Assembly (NCBI GenBank): GCA_020850915.1
Contig: JADZDV010000086.1
Coordinates: 1 to 8,941, forward strand
Direction of reading: 5' to 3'
Source of the DNA: Chloroflexota bacterium
GTDB taxonomy: Bacteria > Chloroflexota > UBA6077 > JADZDV01
DNA length: 8,941 bases
The position numbers were made by a program, and so were the translations under genes. Every line of letters begins with the position of its first letter. Position 1 is the stretch's first letter. The notes beneath the pieces were generated by a model. That model saw only the letters and a list, made by a program, of their open reading frames with translations, ran no database searches and was not told the origin of the DNA. This document shows positions 5,332 to 8,941 of the stretch, in pieces.

Positions 5332-6510
5332 ATGATCGACTTTGCCCTCACCGAACAGCAGCTCCACTGGCAGGCCGTTGCCCGGGACTTTGCCTGCCGC
5401 GAGGTGGCGCCTGTGGCGAAGGAGCGGGAGCGGATCCGCGATCCACGCGAGCGGATGCCTTGGGATCTCGTTCGCAAGGCCTCAGCGGTCGGCCTGCGCA
5501 CGCTCGCCATTCCCACCGAGTGGGGCGGCGCCGGCGCGGACTGCCTGGCCCTCTGCCTGGCCGCTGAGGAGCTGGCCGTGGCCGACCTGGGCTTCTCGGT
5601 CGTCCTCGATCAGTGCTGGAAGTTCACCCCGATGCTCTGCATCCTGGCGAATGACGACCAGAAAGAGCGATTCCTGAAGCCCTACGTCCAGGATCCGGAG
5701 TATTTGCTCGCGACCACGTGGACGGAGGAGCAGTCCGGCTCAGACAACATGCTCCCATACGACGTGCCCGAGGCTGGCGTGAGGCTGCGCGCCGTGCGTC
5801 GGGGTGACGAGTGGGTCCTGAACGGCAAGAAGGTCTTCACGTCAAACGGCTCGGTCGCGAAGCTGTACTTCGTCTACGGTCGGACGAACGCCGCCGTGAA
5901 GCCGAGCGAGGGAGTGTCCTGCTTCCTGGTGCCGCGCGACTCGCCGGGCCTGAGCTTCGGCCAGAACTATGACAAGATCGGCCAGCGGCTGGTGATCAAC
6001 TCGGAGGAGATCCTCGAGGATGTGCGCATCCCGGCCGCGAACCTCCTTGGGCCGGAGGGGCACGTCTCGGAGTTCCGCCGAAAGTACATGATCCGCGGCA
6101 ACGTCGAGGCCGCCGCCACGGCACTGGGGCCCGGCCGCGCCGCCTACGAGGCGGCGCTCGACTACGCTCGCCGGCGCGTCCAGGGCGGCCGGCCGATCGT
6201 CGAGCGCCAGGCGGTGGCGATGATGCTGGCAGAGATGGCAATGCGGCTGGAAGCGGCCCGCCAGACGATCTGGCGCGCCGCCTGGGCCACGGACCATCAG
6301 GATCCCTACGACCGCAAGCTCTCGCCGCTGAGCAAGATCTTCGCTTCCGAGGTCGCGTTCGACGTCTGCACGAAAGCGATGGAAGTGGCCGGCGGCATGA
6401 GCGCCACAACGGACGCGCCCTTCGAGAAGTACCTCCGCGACGCCTCGACGTTCCTGCACTCGGACGGCACGAACCAGGTGCTGCGGCTGCGGATCGCCAC
6501 CTTGCTCTGA
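5332..6510 (+). CDS. Acyl-CoA dehydrogenase family flavoprotein, paralogue A (Asp in place of catalytic Glu)
   Basis: The protein has 392 residues starting MIDFALTEQQ at 5332, the usual family start, with AAAGG nine bases upstream. An in-frame GTG at 5305 has no ribosome-binding site. The three-part fold is readable: an N-terminal helical domain (1-125), a middle beta domain (126-240, WVLNGKKVFTSNG at 161-173) and a C-terminal helical domain (241-392). Such enzymes oxidise acyl-CoA thioesters at C2-C3 using FAD and pass electrons to ETF. Several key positions are unusual. The flavin-loop motif is TEEQSGSD (131-138) where most members have TEPGAGSD. The RxxFG motif has become RVQGG (282-286). 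The position of medium-chain dehydrogenase Glu376 is Asp378 in HSDGTNQ (376-382). The alternative isovaleryl-type base position holds Gly257, but a nearby Glu259 is shared with the paralogue. Substrate is unknown. It is probably co-transcribed with the paralogue 73 bp downstream. The family call is firm; normal dehydrogenase activity is likely but not certain. Confidence 0.93.
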   Translation: MIDFALTEQQLHWQAVARDFACREVAPVAKERERIRDPRERMPWDLVRKASAVGLRTLAIPTEWGGAGADCLALCLAAEELAVADLGFSVVLDQCWKFTPMLCILANDDQKERFLKPYVQDPEYLLATTWTEEQSGSDNMLPYDVPEAGVRLRAVRRGDEWVLNGKKVFTSNGSVAKLYFVYGRTNAAVKPSEGVSCFLVPRDSPGLSFGQNYDKIGQRLVINSEEILEDVRIPAANLLGPEGHVSEFRRKYMIRGNVEAAATALGPGRAAYEAALDYARRRVQGGRPIVERQAVAMMLAEMAMRLEAARQTIWRAAWATDHQDPYDRKLSPLSKIFASEVAFDVCTKAMEVAGGMSATTDAPFEKYLRDASTFLHSDGTNQVLRLRIATLL

Positions 6511-6512
6511 TC

Positions 6513-6539
6513 GGACCGCTGAAGATTGCCGCTCGGTCC
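6513..6539 (+). repeat. Weak inverted repeat between the two acyl-CoA dehydrogenase genes
   Basis: GGACCG (6513-6518) and CGGTCC (6534-6539) pair around a 15-nt loop, followed within ten bases by TTTT (6546-6549), in the 73-bp gap after the first stop. It might attenuate read-through into the second gene. The stem is short, and I would not argue that it ends the operon. Confidence 0.2.
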
Positions 6540-6583
6540 AAGCCTTTTCCGCCGGCCGACCGGCCAACGCCTGGAGCTGCGAC

Positions 6584-7795
6584 ATGGACCTGACTCTGAC
6601 CCCCTTCCAGGAGCACTGGATCGGCGTCGCGCGTGACTTCGTCAAGCGAGAGATCGAGCCGACAGTGCTCGAGCGCGACAAGATCCGGGACCCGCTGGCT
6701 CGGATGCCCTGGGACTGGCTCCGCGCCGCCTCCAAGCTCGGCCTGCGCACCCTGCCGTTCCCGAAAGAGGTCGGCGGCCAGGAGGCCGGTATCATCACGC
6801 TCTGCATGATCGGCGAGGAGCTGGCTGCTGGCGATCTCGGCTTCGCCGTCATGTTGGACCAGGTCTGGAAATTCGTCCACCTCTTCACCGAGGCGATGAC
6901 GCCAGCCCAGCGCGAGCGCTACCTGCCGCCGTTCGCCGCCGACGACGAGGCGCTCACCTGCCTGGCACTGACCGAGCCGGGCGCCGGCTCGGACCACCAG
7001 GGCTACTACATGCGCCCGGACATCGCCTTCTACACCGTCGCGAAGCGGGACGGCGACGCGTACGTCATCAACGGCGAGAAGCAGTTCCCCTCCAACGGCA
7101 ATGTGGCGAAGCTGTACTTTGTCATCGCGCGCCTGGACCCGACGATGACGCTCCAGCAGAGCGGTACGGCCTTTCTGGTAACAAGCGACAACCCCGGACT
7201 CAAGCCGACCAAGTACTGGGACAAGATCGGCCAGCGCCTCTGCGTCAACGGCAGCTTCGTCTTCGAGAACTGCCGTGTCTCGGCGGACGACATGCTGCTG
7301 GGCGAGGGCGACGCGATGTCGATCCGCTCGTCGTACCTGCCGGGCAGCAAGCCCGAGGCGGCGGCGACGACGCTCGGCGTGGGCCGGGCGGCGTTCGAGC
7401 GAGCGCTGGCCTACGCGCGCGAGCGCGTTCGCGGCAGCCAGCCGATCGTCGAGCAACAGGTCATGGCGACGATGCTGGCGGACATGAGCATCACCCTGGA
7501 AGTGGCGCGGCAGTACATCTGGCGCGCGGCCTGGCTGGCGGAGCATCGCGACCCGCGTGCCTCCGTGGAGGGTCTGCTCTGCAAGGCGTTCGCCTCTGAG
7601 GGGGCCTTCAAGGTCTGCCGCTCGGCGATGGAGGTCTTCGGCAGCAAGGGCGTCACGCGGGATCTGCCGATGGAGAAGTACCTGCGGGACGCCTCGACGT
7701 TCTTCCACTCGGACGGTACGAACCAGATGGCGCTCCTGCGCTCCGCGCGCACGCTGGCGGGCCAGCAGGCCGCCTCGTCGCTGGCAGGATTCTAG
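6584..7795 (+). CDS. Acyl-CoA dehydrogenase family flavoprotein, paralogue B (Asp in place of catalytic Glu)
   Basis: The protein has 403 residues from ATG at 6584, with GGAG (6573-6576) seven bases upstream. It aligns with the preceding gene along its whole length, with shared blocks VARDF, IRDP, RMPWD, GLRTL, DKIGQRL, VAKLYFV and EKYLRDASTF. It therefore arose by duplication, though divergence is substantial. Unlike paralogue A it keeps the canonical flavin-loop motif TEPGAGSD (130-137). Its RxxFG motif is altered to RVRGS (281-285). The catalytic-Glu position is Asp377 in HSDGTNQ (375-381). Glu258 in EAAATTLG matches Glu259 of paralogue A. A C-terminal extension of about a dozen residues (LAGQQAASSLAGF) goes beyond the paralogue. 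The likely role is FAD-dependent oxidation of an acyl-CoA, with electrons going to ETF. Adjacent paired genes in actinobacterial steroid catabolism encode heteromeric enzymes, and by analogy these two may associate. Substrate is unknown; no other beta-oxidation gene is in the window. Confidence 0.94.
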   Translation: MDLTLTPFQEHWIGVARDFVKREIEPTVLERDKIRDPLARMPWDWLRAASKLGLRTLPFPKEVGGQEAGIITLCMIGEELAAGDLGFAVMLDQVWKFVHLFTEAMTPAQRERYLPPFAADDEALTCLALTEPGAGSDHQGYYMRPDIAFYTVAKRDGDAYVINGEKQFPSNGNVAKLYFVIARLDPTMTLQQSGTAFLVTSDNPGLKPTKYWDKIGQRLCVNGSFVFENCRVSADDMLLGEGDAMSIRSSYLPGSKPEAAATTLGVGRAAFERALAYARERVRGSQPIVEQQVMATMLADMSITLEVARQYIWRAAWLAEHRDPRASVEGLLCKAFASEGAFKVCRSAMEVFGSKGVTRDLPMEKYLRDASTFFHSDGTNQMALLRSARTLAGQQAASSLAGF

Positions 7796-7898
7796 GGACG
7801 TGAGCAGAAATACGGAAGGCTTCTGGTGAACTTCAGCGAAGCGTCAGAACCGCGCATCTCTCTTGGACAAGCGCTCGGGGATATCGGCTAGGATTCCA

Positions 7899-7918
7899 CC
7901 GCGCCGGGAGAGGCGCGG
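7899..7918 (+). terminator. GC-rich hairpin about 100 bp after the acyl-CoA dehydrogenase pair
   Basis: CCGCGCC (7899-7905) and GGCGCGG (7912-7918) are perfect complements around the six-base loop GGGAGA. It is the first strong stem downstream of the paralogue B stop. No T-run follows, so it is only a candidate terminator or 3'-end stabiliser. Confidence 0.3.
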
Positions 7919-7945
7919 CGCTCTGTCGAGGGTTGGTAGCGCCCG

Positions 7946-7964
7946 ATCCCTGGTGGGGAGGGAT
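7946..7964. repeat. Short inverted repeat ATCCCT/AGGGAT
   Basis: ATCCCT (7946-7951) and AGGGAT (7959-7964) pair around a seven-base G-rich loop. It lies 27 bp after the preceding hairpin. A third, CCCGT-CGGT-ACGGG, is at 8040-8053. Role unknown. Confidence 0.25.
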
Positions 7965-8208
7965 GGGGACCGCCTGCCCCGCGGCGCGGCCGTACAGCGG
8001 ACCGCGAGCGACGGAGGCGGTTACGCTATACGGCGGGAGCCCGTCGGTACGGGACGCTATCTGCAACGGCACCGCGTGCAGCAAGCGCCTCGTCGTGTCG
8101 ACCGACCAACGAATAGTTGCGACCGTGCGCTTCCCGCGAGGTATCGAGGTGCCGAGCCTGAGTATGCCCCGCACCGGCAGGATCCCGGCGCAGTAAGCGA
8201 GCGTACTG

Positions 8209-8941
8209 TCACCTCGAGAACAAGGCGGCTGCCCGGTTCTCGTCCATGACCATCTCGACGACCTCTAACAACCCCTGTCCGAAGGGGGCTACAGCGACGT
8301 AGTCTACCGTCGCCCGAACGTCGGCCACGGCGTTCGCGGGCGCGGCCGAGAGACCAGCCTGCTCGAGGAAGACCAGGTCGGTCTCTGTGTCTCCGACCCC
8401 GACGACCTCCGCGAGGGTGATACCGACCTCGTCGGCCAGCCAGCGCATGCCCACGCCTTTGTCCATCCCTGCCGGGCGCAGCTCGACGCCATTCAGGTTG
8501 GCCATGATCGTGAAGGCCCCCCGGAGCGGCTCGGTCGCCACTGCCGCCGCCGCTTCCAGCTCCGCCACGGGCGTGCCCTCCAGCGGATAGAGCGTCATCG
8601 ACGCCTCCTTTCCGGGCTGGACGAACGCCCGCCCGGGGCGGAGGAGCGGCTCCTCGAGCGCGGCCCGCAGCGTCGCCAGGCGGGCCGAGTAGTCCGGGCC
8701 GAGCGACGGATGGAAGGCGTAGCGAAACGCCGTTGGGAAGAACAGCCCACAGCCGTGCTCGAAGATGCAGGGCAGAAAGCAGCCGATCATCTGCGCCAGC
8801 ATCTCGACGTACGGCGCCTGGCGCCCCGTGCAGAGCGTAATCGCGGGCACGAGCGGGTCGATGAGCGCCTGGTGGTTCAGCTCTTCCAGCCGAGCCAGCA
8901 CCGCCAAGTCGGCCGCCTGCCCCTCTCCGCCAGTGATGACC
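8209..8941 (-). CDS. HAD-superfamily (Cof/IIB-type) phosphatase, 5'-truncated by window edge
   Basis: The frame is open from the right edge (8941) to a TGA at 8209-8211, with 243 residues visible. Motif I (DxDG) is not visible. The first visible residues VITGGEGQAAD look like what follows a DxDGV motif, so only about 10-15 N-terminal residues are probably missing; a TTG at 8907 is not a credible start. Motif II is ITLCTGR (34-40, Thr38), followed by the family-typical IFEHGCGLF (59-67). Motif III Lys161 lies in GMDKGVGMRWLADEVGI (158-174). Motif IV is GDTETD (183-188), with Asp184 and Asp188 as the Mg2+ ligands. The segment between motifs II and III (about 80-150) is the right size and place for a C2-type cap, with KEASMTLYP (111-119) in it. 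Members dephosphorylate small phosphorylated metabolites such as sugar phosphates in the cytoplasm. The substrate cannot be assigned. The gene is convergent with the acyl-CoA dehydrogenase pair and not obviously linked in function. Confidence 0.88.
   Translation of the reverse strand, partial: VITGGEGQAADLAVLARLEELNHQALIDPLVPAITLCTGRQAPYVEMLAQMIGCFLPCIFEHGCGLFFPTAFRYAFHPSLGPDYSARLATLRAALEEPLLRPGRAFVQPGKEASMTLYPLEGTPVAELEAAAAVATEPLRGAFTIMANLNGVELRPAGMDKGVGMRWLADEVGITLAEVVGVGDTETDLVFLEQAGLSAAPANAVADVRATVDYVAVAPFGQGLLEVVEMVMDENRAAALFSR
8215..8242 (-). repeat. Inverted repeat at the 3' end of the HAD phosphatase gene
   Basis: CGAGAAC (8215-8221) and GTTCTCG (8236-8242) are perfect complements around a 14-nt loop and lie within the last codons, just before the stop. 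No T-run follows on the minus strand. It may help 3'-end formation between the convergent genes, or be chance. Confidence 0.2.

Larger units (their letters stand above)
7796..8208. other. Hairpin-rich non-coding region between convergent genes
   Basis: This 413-bp region lies between the stops of the convergent paralogue B and HAD-phosphatase genes. Open frames exist on both strands (for example 7863-8249 plus and 7833-8174 minus), but they lack domains and typical composition. Several short perfect hairpins follow one another: 7899-7918, 7946-7964 and 8040-8053. No transposase remnant, tRNA or known RNA motif is recognisable. The length exceeds what two terminators need, so a small RNA or decayed gene is possible. 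Confidence 0.45.

Noticed and set aside
5996..7708. 570-codon open frame on the minus strand across both acyl-CoA dehydrogenase genes
   Set aside because: It is antisense to two certain genes. The translation is dominated by Arg, Ala, Leu, Val and Asp, the typical mirror of GC-rich coding sequence, and the C-terminal part is low-complexity. No domain is visible.
7863..8249. Open frames on both strands in the gap before the HAD gene
   Set aside because: Arg/Ser/Gly/Pro-rich translations without domains; the plus frame also runs into the HAD gene antisense.
8209..8907. Start of the HAD phosphatase at TTG 8907
   Set aside because: The frame continues to the window edge, and the residues before 8907 match what follows HAD motif I, so the real start is outside the window.

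Overview
The window is a high-GC (roughly two-thirds GC by eye) bacterial chromosomal segment. It carries six well-supported protein genes plus one doubtful micro-ORF. GC-rich third codon positions, Shine-Dalgarno-led genes, a secreted glycosidase with an SH3b tail, an Asp-box/Ycf48-like secreted protein and two tandem acyl-CoA dehydrogenases would suit an environmental Chloroflexota-type bacterium. No taxonomic marker gene is present, so that placement is only an inference. I see no rRNA, tRNA, CRISPR array, insertion sequence, integrase or phage gene.

Layout. Positions 1-2693 hold two minus-strand genes for exported proteins. The first in transcription order is a clan-A-type glycoside hydrolase with a C-terminal SH3b domain (1290-2693). 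The second is an Asp-box (BNR/Ycf48-like) beta-propeller protein that runs off the left edge (1-1099). A gene-poor divergent region (2694-3164) separates them from a small four-helix membrane protein on the plus strand (3165-3695). That gene may be translationally coupled to a 39-codon leader ORF that has a perfect Shine-Dalgarno sequence but no normal start codon. The membrane-protein gene converges on a zinc-free quinone oxidoreductase-like gene (3740-4708, minus), with a hairpin lying across the junction.

Positions 4709-5331 are non-coding and contain a perfect 11-bp-arm hairpin and a candidate promoter for the next unit. That unit is two paralogous acyl-CoA dehydrogenases in tandem on the plus strand (5332-6510 and 6584-7795). 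Both have Asp at the position of the usual catalytic Glu, and both lack the usual Phe of the FAD-contacting RxxFG motif. They look like one transcription unit and could form a heteromer. A hairpin-rich non-coding stretch (7796-8208) follows. Last is the 3' part of a convergent HAD-family phosphatase (8209-8941, minus) whose first residues lie beyond the right edge.

The most unusual content is the acyl-CoA dehydrogenase pair with its altered active-site and cofactor motifs, followed by the orphan Shine-Dalgarno/leader ORF and the strong intergenic hairpin at 5050-5074. I found no clear evidence of a wholly new multi-gene system.
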